NCBI RefSeq assembly: GCF_023074175.1 | Contig: NZ_JADPKS010000008.1 | Location: 248,001 to 312,000 of the forward strand | Direction: 5' to 3' | Source: Bradyrhizobium sp. 139 | GTDB lineage: Bacteria; Pseudomonadota; Alphaproteobacteria; Rhizobiales; Xanthobacteraceae | DNA length: 64,000 nucleotides | Shown: piece after piece, positions 42,743 to 51,340 of the stretch | Layout of the letters: every line of letters begins with the position of its first letter | How positions within the stretch are numbered: position 1 is the first letter of the stretch | Notes under the pieces: model-generated | What the model saw: the letters and a program-made list of their open reading frames with translations, nothing else | What the model was told of the DNA's origin: nothing | Database searches by the model: none | Program-made: the position numbers and the translations under genes

Positions 42743-43801
42743 TTACTTGAACCAATGCACCAATGCGATGCTGATGCCGAGCAGCAGCATCAGCGACAGC
42801 GTCACGGCGGCCGTCACCCTGCCGCCGACATTAGCAAGCACCTTCACGTCGACGCCGAGGCCAAGAGCGGCCATCGACACGACGGTGAGGAAACCCGTGA
42901 TCCGCGTTATCGGAACCACCACCGTGCCCGGCACGATCTCGAGCGAGCGCAGGGTCGCCAGCGCAAGGAAGCCGAGAATGAACCACGGCACGAGGCGGAA
43001 GAATCCGACGTTGGTCTTCTTCGCATCGGTCTGCCAGCGCGACGCAACCAGCGACAGGCCGACGACGACCGGCCCCAGCATCAACACGCGCATCAGCTTG
43101 ACCAGCGTGCCGATCTGCGTCGAGACGAGCCCCGCCGGCACCGTCGCCGCCAGCACTTGCGGCACCGCGTAGACGGTGAGGCCGGCGAGAATGCCATATT
43201 GCGTGGCCGACAATTGCAGCAGCGGGATCAGGAGCGGCAACCCCAGCACCATCATCACGCCGAGAATGGCCGTGAACGAGATCGAGGATGCGATCTCGTC
43301 GTTGTTGGCGCCGATGATCGGCGCCACGGCGGCGATCGCCGAATTGCCGCAGATGGAGTTGCCGCAGGCGATCAGGATCGAGAGCCGCGTCGACAGGCCA
43401 AGCATACGGCTGAGACCGAAGGACACGCAGAGCGCGACCACCACCACCGCTGCGATCGAGGCGAGCAGCGCGAGGCCGGAGGCGGCAATCGCGGCAAAGC
43501 TGATGGAGGCCCCGAGCAGCATCACTGCGACCTCGAGCAGCTGTTTGGCGCTGAAGGCGATGCCGGCTTGCCAACGCGGCGCCGGTTTCCAGAAGCTGCG
43601 CAGCGCCATGCCGAGCAGGATCGCCATCACCAGCGCCTCGACATAGGGGTGCTCGAAGACGCCCAGTTCGGCCCGTTCGAGCAAGGCCGAGATACCGGCC
43701 ACTGCGATGCACAGGACGATTCCCGGAATCAGCGCCGCCATACGGCTCGCGGCAGTGGTTGGCTTGGCGTCGGCCGGGCTGGATGCTTGATTCTGCGACA
43801 C
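42743..43801 (-). CDS. YeiH-family putative sulfate exporter
   Basis: The 352-residue membrane protein has about ten helices and the conserved ACGNSICGNSAIAAVAPIIGA motif of the PSE/YeiH family. The start is GTG at 43799-43801 with GGGAGA upstream. Family members are annotated as sulfate exporters mainly because of their link to sulfonate degradation. It converges on the SsuB-type gene and lies next to the AprA-like cluster, which hints at sulfur metabolism there. No TTAG-core site precedes it. Confidence 0.92.
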   Translation of the reverse strand: MSQNQASSPADAKPTTAASRMAALIPGIVLCIAVAGISALLERAELGVFEHPYVEALVMAILLGMALRSFWKPAPRWQAGIAFSAKQLLEVAVMLLGASISFAAIAASGLALLASIAAVVVVALCVSFGLSRMLGLSTRLSILIACGNSICGNSAIAAVAPIIGANNDEIASSISFTAILGVMMVLGLPLLIPLLQLSATQYGILAGLTVYAVPQVLAATVPAGLVSTQIGTLVKLMRVLMLGPVVVGLSLVASRWQTDAKKTNVGFFRLVPWFILGFLALATLRSLEIVPGTVVVPITRITGFLTVVSMAALGLGVDVKVLANVGGRVTAAVTLSLMLLLGISIALVHWFK

Positions 43802-43912
43802 AAATCTCTCCCAGAGGAGAAAGATTTATACGCAGCAGCGTCCGATTGGGAAATAAGTTTTCGACATATCAGGGCCGAGGGAAGTTCCATCCTCAACCCG
43901 GAATAAACGGAC

Positions 43913-44131
43913 TCAGAAGATCAGGCTTTTGGCGAGCGAGGCCACGCGACTGAAGCCGTCATAGACGCCCGGCTCGAAGAAGGCCGCACGCGCCAGCACG
44001 ATGCCGGCGACCAGTGACCAGAACACCGTGGTGCCGGCCCGCAGCAGCAGCTTTGAGGCGCGCGACTGCGGCTGGGCGTCCGTTGCGGATGCCAGCTGCT
44101 CGCCGAAGGGTTCGAAACCAGTGCGTTCCAT
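43913..44131 (-). CDS. Small conserved membrane protein
   Basis: A 72-residue protein of unknown function with one predicted membrane segment (TTVFWSLVAGIVLARAAFF, near residues 32-50) after a polar N-terminus. Start 44131 (MERTGFEPFGEQL) is the most natural; a TTG at 44191 would add 20 residues. Its ribosome binding site is weak. Codon use is normal for the region, which supports it as real. Confidence 0.55.
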   Translation of the reverse strand: MERTGFEPFGEQLASATDAQPQSRASKLLLRAGTTVFWSLVAGIVLARAAFFEPGVYDGFSRVASLAKSLIF

Positions 44132-44268
44132 AGCTTGCGCCAATCCATCAAGTTCTGAATGGAATGTCGTCGTTTCGGCCCCAAACGGCAATGGAAGCGA
44201 TTGGCGTTTTTGTCCCTCGACGGGGATACTCCTTCCGCCGGACGAACCCGGGGCAATAGTTTTCTTCT

Positions 44269-44304
44269 TTTAGCCGGATTGGACGCCCCGGGGCCCCGGC
44301 TAAA
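44269..44304. terminator. Hairpin at the livF stop
   Basis: Arms TTTAGCCGG and CCGGCTAAA are perfect, with a CCCGGGG core in the loop. It covers the livF stop codon and may end the liv operon transcript; the tract after it is A/G-rich rather than T-rich. Confidence 0.4.
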
Positions 44305-45013
44305 GCGCGAGATAGCGCCGCCGGATCGCCTCATTGGCCTTCAGCTCGTCGATTCCCGCGGCATAGACGATCTGGCCCTTGTCGATGACCGTGGCATGGC
44401 TCGCCAGCCCCAGGCAGAAATGCATGTTCTGCTCGGCGATCAGCACGGTCGAGCCGATGCTGCGGAGCTGGCGCAAGAGTTCGCCGATCCGTTGCACGAT
44501 GATCGGCGCCAGCCCCTCACTCGGCTCGTCCAGCAGCAGCAGCGCCGGATTGCCCATCAAGGTGCGCGCGATGGCAAGCATCTGCTGCTCGCCGCCCGAG
44601 AGCTTCCCCGCGATGCGATGGCGCAGCGGCTCCAGCAGCGGAAAGACATCATAGATGCGCTTGATCGGCCATTCGTCCTGGCCGTCCGGTCCCTTCTTGC
44701 GGCCGATGACGAGATTGTCCTCGACACTGTGCTCCGGAAAGATCTGGCGATCCTCCGGAACGAAGCCGAGCCCGGCGCGCGCGATATGGTGAGGCTTCCG
44801 GCCGGAGATCACCGCACCGCGCAGGCTCACCTTGCCCCGCCGCGGCGGCGCCAGGCCCATGATCGCTTTCATCGTCGTCGACTTGCCGGCGCCGTTGCGG
44901 CCAAGCAGCGCCATGGTCTCGCCCTGCCGCACGGACAGAGCGACGCCGAACAGGATCTGGCTGGTGCCGTAATAGACGTCGAGATCAGCGACTTCGATAA
45001 CGGTCGCACTCAT
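44300..45013 (-). CDS. livF: Branched-chain amino acid-type ABC transporter ATP-binding protein
   Basis: A 237-residue ATPase of the LivF type: Walker A GRNGAGKSTT, PEDRQIFPEHSVEDNL, signature LSGGEQQMLAIARTLM and LLLDEPSEGLAP. It overlaps livG by 4 bases. It works with LivG on the LivHM channel. In this context the substrate may be an aromatic or other carboxylic compound rather than leucine. Confidence 0.94.
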   Translation of the reverse strand: MSATVIEVADLDVYYGTSQILFGVALSVRQGETMALLGRNGAGKSTTMKAIMGLAPPRRGKVSLRGAVISGRKPHHIARAGLGFVPEDRQIFPEHSVEDNLVIGRKKGPDGQDEWPIKRIYDVFPLLEPLRHRIAGKLSGGEQQMLAIARTLMGNPALLLLDEPSEGLAPIIVQRIGELLRQLRSIGSTVLIAEQNMHFCLGLASHATVIDKGQIVYAAGIDELKANEAIRRRYLAL

Positions 45014-45765
45014 GTGGCCGCCCCCGCATGTTCGGTGCCGAGATAGGCCTCGATCACGGCGCTGTTGCTCCGGATTTCGTCGGGCGTTCCGGTCGCGAGG
45101 ATGCGGCCGTAGCAGAGCACGACGATCTTCGGCGCGATCTTGAACACGATATCCATGTCGTGCTCGATGAAGACGACGGTGATCCTCTCGCGCTCCCAGA
45201 GCTCGCGCACCTTGTCGATCATGCGCCAGCGCTCTTCCGGCCCCATGCCGGCGGTCGGCTCATCCAGCAGCAGCACCTTTGGCTCGAGCACCAGAGCGAG
45301 CGCAATATCGAGGAGCTTCTGGTCGCCATGCGACAGCGTCGCCGCGGGGCGGTTGCGCTTGCCGGCGAGGCCCAGCAGCTCCATCACATGCTCGGCGCGG
45401 TCGCGCGTCTCAGGCAGCGGAAAGCGCTTGTGCAGCACCGCAGAGGAGCGCTGGTCGGCGCTGACGGCGGCGAGCATGGTCTCCTGCACCGTCAGCGACT
45501 TGAAGATGCTGGCGACCTGGAAGGCGCGGCCGATGCCGTGACGCACGATCTCCGGCGGCGAGCGGCCGGCGAGATCAACACCGTCGAGCAGCACCTGGCC
45601 GGAATCCGGCTTCAGCGCGCCGGTGATCAGGTTGAAGAAGGTGCTCTTGCCCGCACCATTCGGACCGATCACCGCCGTGAGCGAGCCGTCGGGAAAGTCG
45701 AGCGAGACATCGTTGGTCGCCTTCACGCCGCCGAAGGATTTTGCAAGGTTGCGGATCTCGAGCAT
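45010..45765 (-). CDS. livG: Branched-chain amino acid-type ABC transporter ATP-binding protein
   Basis: A 251-residue LivG-type ATPase with Walker A GPNGAGKSTFFNLITG, the GIGRAFQVASIFKSLTVQET region, LSHGDQKLLDIALAL in place of the usual signature, and LLLDEPTAGMGPEE. The start at 45765 lies two bases after livM. The SHGDQ signature is normal for this subfamily. Confidence 0.94.
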   Translation of the reverse strand: MLEIRNLAKSFGGVKATNDVSLDFPDGSLTAVIGPNGAGKSTFFNLITGALKPDSGQVLLDGVDLAGRSPPEIVRHGIGRAFQVASIFKSLTVQETMLAAVSADQRSSAVLHKRFPLPETRDRAEHVMELLGLAGKRNRPAATLSHGDQKLLDIALALVLEPKVLLLDEPTAGMGPEERWRMIDKVRELWERERITVVFIEHDMDIVFKIAPKIVVLCYGRILATGTPDEIRSNSAVIEAYLGTEHAGAAT

Positions 45766-45767
45766 CG

Positions 45768-46784
45768 CTAGCGGCCCTCGCCTGCGCCGCGCCGGTGCGC
45801 GAACCAGTCGGCGACGAAATCCAGCAAGCCTTTGCGCAAACCGAGCGCGAAGAACAGGATGACCACGCCGAGCACGATGCCGTGGTACTCGGTGAAGCGC
45901 GTCACGGTGTCGTTGAGCAGCAGCAGCAGGACGGTGCCGACCATCGGCCCCAGGAAAGTCGAGACGCCGCCGAGCATATTGATGAAGATGCCCTCGCCCG
46001 AAATGGTCCAATAGGCGAACTCCGGATAGGCGCCGGAAACGAACAGCGCCATCACCATGCCGCCCATCGATGCGAACAGCGCCGCCAGCACGAAGACGGT
46101 GAGCTTGGCGCGCCAGACGTCGATGCCGAGAAAGCTCGCGCGGGCGGCGTTGTCGCGGATCATGCGCAGCGTGTAGCCGAACGGCGACTGCGCGATCTGG
46201 CGCATCGCGAGCAGACCGAGGATCAGAAGCGCGCAGCTCGCGACATAGAGATGGACGTGGTTGGCAAGATCGATGCCGAGGAACACCGGACGCGGAATGC
46301 CGCCGCGCAGACCCTGGTCGCCGCCGGTGAAGGAGGCCCAGGACAGGATGGTCGAGTGGATCAGCATCTGGAAAGCGAGTGTGACGAAGGCGAAGTAGAT
46401 CTCCTTCAGACGCACACAGATCGCGCCGATGACGGTTGCGACGACGGCGGTGATCGCAAGCGTGGCGACGAAGGCCACGGGGATCGGCACGCCGAGCCGC
46501 TGCATGATCAGGCCGTAACCGTAGGCGCCCAATCCAAAGAACATGCCATGGCCGAACGAGATCAGGCCGGTATAGCCCACCAGCAGATTGAGGGAGGTCG
46601 CGAACAGGCCATAGGCGGAGCAGCGGATGACGAAATCGAGCAGCGCCTTGCTGCCCGTGAACATTGGCAGGCTCGCCAGCACGGCAAAGGCGATCAGCGC
46701 GATCAGAACGTCGCGATAGCGTTGAAGCACAGCACCGTTGCGTACCGGCAGCCTCTCGGCGCGACCGGCCTCCAGCTCGGTCAT
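45768..46784 (-). CDS. livM: Branched-chain amino acid-type ABC transporter permease
   Basis: The 338-residue LivM-type permease has about eight to ten helices, LNLLVGYTGLISFGHGMFFGLGAY, and the loop RDNAARASFLGIDVWRAKLTVFVLAA. It overlaps livH by 4 bases. Confidence 0.94.
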   Translation of the reverse strand: MTELEAGRAERLPVRNGAVLQRYRDVLIALIAFAVLASLPMFTGSKALLDFVIRCSAYGLFATSLNLLVGYTGLISFGHGMFFGLGAYGYGLIMQRLGVPIPVAFVATLAITAVVATVIGAICVRLKEIYFAFVTLAFQMLIHSTILSWASFTGGDQGLRGGIPRPVFLGIDLANHVHLYVASCALLILGLLAMRQIAQSPFGYTLRMIRDNAARASFLGIDVWRAKLTVFVLAALFASMGGMVMALFVSGAYPEFAYWTISGEGIFINMLGGVSTFLGPMVGTVLLLLLNDTVTRFTEYHGIVLGVVILFFALGLRKGLLDFVADWFAHRRGAGEGR

Positions 46785-47683
46785 GCCGCCTCCTTGCCGA
46801 ACAGGCCGGTGGGCTTGGAGACCAGCACGATCACCATGAACAGATACATCAGGCCTTCCGTGAACAACGGAAAGCCCTGGGAGCCGAAGGAGCGGATCAG
46901 GCCGAGCAGCAGCGCGCCGATCAGCGCACCGAGGATCGAGCCCATACCGCCGATCACGGTGACGATGAAAGATTCGATCAGAACGGAGAATCCCATGCCG
47001 GGGGTCAGCGAACGCACGGGCGCGGCGAGCGCGCCGGCAAGGCCTGCCAGCATGCCGCCAAGCGCGAACACGCCGCCGTAGATCAGGCCGGTGTTGATGC
47101 CCAGCGCGGACACCATGCCGGGATTGTGCGCGGCCGCGCGGATCACCTTGCCGATGCGACTGCGTGACAGTCCAATGCCGAGCACGATGGCCGCGACGAG
47201 CGCGACACCGATCAGCAGCAGATAGTAAGGCGGCACCACGCCGCCGGCGACGAACAACGGCATCACCTGGAACGCGGCCGGCATGCCCATCGACTTGAAT
47301 TCCGGCCCCCAGATCAACCGTACCACGTCATCGAAGATCAGCACGAAGGCGTAGCAGACGAGCAGCTGCATCAGCACGTCCGCGCCGTAGACGCGGCTCA
47401 TGAAGACGCGCTCGAAGACCAATCCGAGAATGCCGGTGCCAGCTGCACCAGCGAGCATCGCCAGCGCAAAGCTGCCGGTGAACTGATAGGCCGTCATCGC
47501 GAAATAGGCGCCGAACATGTAGAAAGCGCCGTGGCTGAAATTGACGATCTTGAGCACACCGAAGATCAGCGTCAGCCCCACCGCGACCAGGAACAGCAGC
47601 ATGCCGATAATGAGGCCGCTGGTGGTCTGCGTCACCAGGCAGGCGGAGCTGGAGAGGCAGCCGGCAAGCGCGTCAAGATCCAC
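46781..47683 (-). CDS. livH: Branched-chain amino acid-type ABC transporter permease
   Basis: The 300-residue LivH-type permease carries VGLTLIFGVLKIVNFSHGAFYMFGAY and GMGSILGALIGALLLGLIRSFGSQ. The N-terminus (MDLDALAGCLSSSACLVTQTTSG) is a short non-helical extension. It lies 90 bases after the binding-protein gene. Confidence 0.94.
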   Translation of the reverse strand: MDLDALAGCLSSSACLVTQTTSGLIIGMLLFLVAVGLTLIFGVLKIVNFSHGAFYMFGAYFAMTAYQFTGSFALAMLAGAAGTGILGLVFERVFMSRVYGADVLMQLLVCYAFVLIFDDVVRLIWGPEFKSMGMPAAFQVMPLFVAGGVVPPYYLLLIGVALVAAIVLGIGLSRSRIGKVIRAAAHNPGMVSALGINTGLIYGGVFALGGMLAGLAGALAAPVRSLTPGMGFSVLIESFIVTVIGGMGSILGALIGALLLGLIRSFGSQGFPLFTEGLMYLFMVIVLVSKPTGLFGKEAA

Positions 47684-47773
47684 GGGAGCACTTTCATTGC
47701 GGCGCGCCTGATAAGGCGCGGAGAGCCAAACGAAGCCGGCAGAGACGGCGATCCGTCTCCGCCACGCACCAGA

Positions 47774-49033
47774 TCAGGTGTACCCCTTGCTCTTCTTCCA
47801 TTCGGCTTCGAGCTCGAAGATGGTCTTCCAGTCGCCGGCCTTGACCTCGGGGACATAGGGCTCCTGCGGGATCGTGGTGCCCCAGCCGATCGCGTAGCCG
47901 ACCAGCGTGTGGTCGTCGGCGCGCATCGTCACGGTGCCGTCGGCGCCGAACGGACACTTAATGGTGAGGCCGGCCAGCACCTCCGCGATCTTCTTGCCGT
48001 CGGTGGAGTTCGCCTTCTTCGCAGCCTCGCTGAGAAACATCACCGCAGTGGCGTTCTGCCACGACCAGTTGGTCGGATACTCGTTGTACTTGGCCTTGTA
48101 GGCATTGCCCCAGGCGGCGTTCTCCGGCGTCGTCGGAAACGTCTTGATGTAGCGGTTGCCGGAATGGATGCCCTTCGGCAGGTTCTTCACCACCGTGAGC
48201 GCGGTGTAGTCGGCCATGTTGACCGCGAACACCTCCATCTGGCCGAACATCGCGTAGATGTTGGCCTGGTCGATGTAGGAGGTGAGATCGCCGCCCCACA
48301 GGCAGGAGTACAGCGCCTGCGGCTTCGCCTGCAAAATCTTTGTCACCACCTCGGTGTAGTCGGGCTGAAACAGCTTTGGCCAGGACTCGCTGATGACCTC
48401 GACGTCGGGCGCGAAGCGCTTCAGATACAGCGTGAACTCGCCGGTGGTGTCGCGGCCATAGGCATAGTCGGGCGAGCAGGTCGCCCATTTCTTCAGGCCC
48501 TTGGCTTTGGAAATCGCGGCGGCGTAGCTGCCGCCGACGATGGAATCGTGAATGCCCTGGCGCACGCACCGGAACGCATTCGGGATGTGCTGCTTGGGAT
48601 CGGCCGTCAGCGAGGACGCTTCCGAGCAGGTGTGGACGCAGAGCACGCCGAGATCGCGCGCCACCTCGTGAACCGCGAACGATCCGGACGACGCCTCGCC
48701 GTCGATCAGCCATTCGCAGCCGTCGGTATTGACGAGCTCGCGCGCGACGCGGGCCGCTTCCTGCGGCTGCCCCTTGGAGTCGCGGATCACCATCTCGATT
48801 GGCCGGCCGGCAAGTCCGCCGGCGGCGTTCACCTTGTCGACCTCGAGCATCACCGCATTGCGCGAGGACGTGCCGAGCTGCGCCACGCGGCCCGACAAAA
48901 TCGTCGGCATGCCGATCTTGATTGTCTTGGCTTGGGCGCGCGCCACCCACGGCGCGGCGACACTCATTGCACCGGCGCCCATCAGCGCCAGCGTTGAACG
49001 GCGGCTGATGCCCGGCGTGCGGGTTCTCGTCAT
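47774..49033 (-). CDS. Liv-type ABC transporter substrate-binding protein, Tat-exported
   Basis: The 419-residue protein begins with a twin-arginine signal (SRRSTLALMGAGAMSVAAPWVARAQ), followed by a type I periplasmic fold of the Peripla_BP_6 class (IKIGMPTILSGRVAQLGTSSRNAVMLEVDKVNAAGGLAG). The start at 49033 has GAGGGAGG before it. It leads the liv-type operon and is divergent from an acyl-CoA ligase. Related proteins in soil bacteria bind aromatic acids, amides or urea; the ligand here is unknown. Confidence 0.92.
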   Translation of the reverse strand: MTRTRTPGISRRSTLALMGAGAMSVAAPWVARAQAKTIKIGMPTILSGRVAQLGTSSRNAVMLEVDKVNAAGGLAGRPIEMVIRDSKGQPQEAARVARELVNTDGCEWLIDGEASSGSFAVHEVARDLGVLCVHTCSEASSLTADPKQHIPNAFRCVRQGIHDSIVGGSYAAAISKAKGLKKWATCSPDYAYGRDTTGEFTLYLKRFAPDVEVISESWPKLFQPDYTEVVTKILQAKPQALYSCLWGGDLTSYIDQANIYAMFGQMEVFAVNMADYTALTVVKNLPKGIHSGNRYIKTFPTTPENAAWGNAYKAKYNEYPTNWSWQNATAVMFLSEAAKKANSTDGKKIAEVLAGLTIKCPFGADGTVTMRADDHTLVGYAIGWGTTIPQEPYVPEVKAGDWKTIFELEAEWKKSKGYT

Positions 49034-49137
49034 TTTTCCCTCCCTCTGTCGGGTCGGCGTTTGCAAATCCCTGTCGGAGATCTCTCGTCTCCGTGTTCCC
49101 AACAATTTCAGAGGGTGGGGGTGACGTCAAGCCAAAC

Positions 49138-49160
49138 ATGAATTATGAGTCAGAATTCAT
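49138..49160. promoter_or_regulatory. TetR operator candidate in the divergent promoter
   Basis: A 23-base near-perfect palindrome with outer arms ATGAATT and AATTCAT and inner TGA/TCA around the centre; only one base pair breaks the symmetry. It lies between the Liv-type binding-protein start and the acyl-CoA ligase start. The TetR gene is second in the ligase operon, so this is its likely operator, controlling both directions. Confidence 0.75.
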
Positions 49161-49202
49161 CTGGGAGGAGACAGAGCCGGCAATCGGCTCGAAAGCCGCG
49201 CA

Positions 49203-50696
49203 ATGATCAACCTGTCGAGCTTCATCGCCTTTCACGCCCGGCGCACGCCGGAGCGACCTGCGCTGAAATATCGCGGCGAGAAGATCTCCTACGCGGTCTT
49301 CGACGTGCGCATTCGAACGGTCGCTGGCTGGCTCGCCGCGCAGGGCATCGGCGCCGGTGATGTCGTGGCGGTGCTGATGAAGAACAGCACAGCGTTCCTG
49401 GAGCTCGTCTTTGCCACCAGCCATCTCGGTGCGGTGTTCTTGCCGATCAACTTCCGCCTCTCGCGCGACGAGGTCGGCTACATCGCCGGCAATGCCGGCG
49501 CGCGTCTCCTGATCGTCGATGAGGAGCTGGCGGCGAACGGAGCCGGCGCGGAGGTTATTGCGCTCGATGAAGCCGCGCAGCAGAGCGTGACGCGCCTCGC
49601 GGGCGACGCGCCGCCCGCGCCGATGCATGTTCGCGCGCCATCCGACCTGATGCGGCTGATGTACACCTCGGGCACGACCGATCGCCCCAAGGGCGTGATG
49701 CTGACCTACGATAATTTCTACTGGAAGTCGGCCGACCAGACGATCGCGCTCTCCTTAAGCGCCGACACGCGGCTTCTCGTGGTGGGCCCGCTCTATCACG
49801 TCGGCGCGCTCGACCTTCCCGGCATCGCCGTGCTCTGGCATGGCGGGTTCATTCACATCGAACGCAATTTCGAGCCGGAGACGGCGCTCGCTGCGATCGC
49901 CGAGGACAGGCTCAATGCAGCCTGGTTCGCGCCTGTGATGACCACCGCAATGCTCACCTGCCCCACGCGCGACCGCTACGACGTCTCAAGCCTGCAATGG
50001 GCGATCGGTGGCGGCGAGAAGACGCCGGAGCTGCGCATTCGCGCCTTCTCGCAAGTCTTCCGCAATGCGCGCTACATCGATGCCTATGGCCTCACTGAGA
50101 CCGCTGGCGGCGACACTTTCATGGAAGCCGGGCGCGAGATCGAGAAGATCGGATCGACCGGCCGCGCCATCGCGCATGTCGAGATCGAGATCCGCGGCGA
50201 GGACGGCAGGACGCTGCCGCCGAACGTCAATGGTGAGATCTGCCTGCGCGGGCCGAAGATCACGCGCGGCTATTGGAAGGACCCGGAGAAGACTGAAACG
50301 GCCTTCTTCGGCGATTGGTTCCGCAGCGGCGATGTCGGCTATCTCGACCAGGAAGGCTTCCTGTACCTGACCGACCGCAAGAAGGACATGATCATCTCGG
50401 GCGGCGAGAACATCGCCTCCTCCGAGGTCGAGCGCGTCATCTACGATTTGCCTGAGGTGCGCGAGGTCGCCGTGATCGGCCTGCGTGACGCGCGCTGGGG
50501 CGAGCGGCCGGTTGCAATTGTCGTGCTCGCCGAAGGCGCGAGCCTCGAGCTCCCTGCCCTCACCGAGCACTGCTGCGCGCGACTGGCCAACTTCAAGGTG
50601 CCGAAACAGCTCGTCATCCGTGACAGCCTGCCGCGCAACCCCTCGGGAAAGATTCTCAAGCGCGTGCTGCGCGCTGAACTGGAGACCGTGGCATGA
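49203..50696 (+). CDS. AMP-forming acyl-CoA synthetase/ligase
   Basis: The 497-residue ANL-superfamily enzyme has P-loop MYTSGTTDRPKGVML (near residue 155), the YGLTETAGG motif, GEICLRGPKITRGYWKDPEKT, the hinge DRKKDMIISGGENI and the catalytic Lys of NPSGKILKR. It should activate a carboxylic acid to its CoA thioester. ATG 49203 gives the family start (INLSSFIAFHARRTPERPAL), although the ribosome binding site is weak. It overlaps the TetR gene by 4 bases. Confidence 0.93.
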   Translation: MINLSSFIAFHARRTPERPALKYRGEKISYAVFDVRIRTVAGWLAAQGIGAGDVVAVLMKNSTAFLELVFATSHLGAVFLPINFRLSRDEVGYIAGNAGARLLIVDEELAANGAGAEVIALDEAAQQSVTRLAGDAPPAPMHVRAPSDLMRLMYTSGTTDRPKGVMLTYDNFYWKSADQTIALSLSADTRLLVVGPLYHVGALDLPGIAVLWHGGFIHIERNFEPETALAAIAEDRLNAAWFAPVMTTAMLTCPTRDRYDVSSLQWAIGGGEKTPELRIRAFSQVFRNARYIDAYGLTETAGGDTFMEAGREIEKIGSTGRAIAHVEIEIRGEDGRTLPPNVNGEICLRGPKITRGYWKDPEKTETAFFGDWFRSGDVGYLDQEGFLYLTDRKKDMIISGGENIASSEVERVIYDLPEVREVAVIGLRDARWGERPVAIVVLAEGASLELPALTEHCCARLANFKVPKQLVIRDSLPRNPSGKILKRVLRAELETVA

Positions 50697-51340
50697 CGCA
50701 AGGCCCAGCCATCGCGAAAGTCACAAAACTCAACCGCGTCGAGCGCAATGCCTTGACCAAGCAGAAGATCTTTGACGCCGCCACGAAGGTCGTCGGCGCG
50801 CATGGCTATGCCGAGGCCTCCGTCGCCCGCATCACCGAACAAGCCGGCGTCGCGCAAGGCACCTTCTACAATCATTTCGAGAACCGTCAGGAACTGCTCG
50901 ATCAGCTGCTGCCGAAGATCGGTCTCGACATGGTCGAGTTCATCCGCGCCCGCACCGGCACAGCGGACGCGGCGCGGCAGGAGATCGAGCGATTCTCCGC
51001 CTTCTTCGACTTCATCCGCGAGGTGCCGGAATTCCTGCGCATCCTCAACGAAGCCGAGTTTTTCGCACCTCATGGCTACCAGAAGCACCTCGACAACATC
51101 TCGGTCGCCTATGTCCGCATTTTGCGTCGCGCGCGACGCTCAGGCGCCATCGAGGATTATAGCGACGAGGAGTTCGAGGCGATCGTCCACATGCTGATGG
51201 GCTCGCGCGGTTATCTCAGCCGCCGGTATTCCTATTCGGCCGACGGCGTTATCGCCGTACCCGACCACGTCATCTCCGCCTATCGCAAGCTGATGACGCG
51301 CGGCCTTTTCACTGCATCCGGAGATCAGGACAAGCCATGA
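50693..51340 (+). CDS. TetR/AcrR-family transcriptional regulator
   Basis: The 215-residue regulator has an N-terminal helix-turn-helix (IFDAATKVVGAHGYAEASVARITEQAGVAQGTFYNHFENRQELLDQLLP, about residues 25-73) and a helical ligand domain. It overlaps the ligase gene before it and the monooxygenase gene after it by 4 bases each, so all three are coupled. It probably binds the palindrome at 49138-49160 and responds to an acid or its CoA ester. Confidence 0.94.
   Translation: MTQGPAIAKVTKLNRVERNALTKQKIFDAATKVVGAHGYAEASVARITEQAGVAQGTFYNHFENRQELLDQLLPKIGLDMVEFIRARTGTADAARQEIERFSAFFDFIREVPEFLRILNEAEFFAPHGYQKHLDNISVAYVRILRRARRSGAIEDYSDEEFEAIVHMLMGSRGYLSRRYSYSADGVIAVPDHVISAYRKLMTRGLFTASGDQDKP

Noticed and set aside
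33842..43801. Recent horizontal transfer of the AprA-like cluster
   Set aside because: Base composition looks like its neighbours and there is no integrase, tRNA or direct repeat at the borders.
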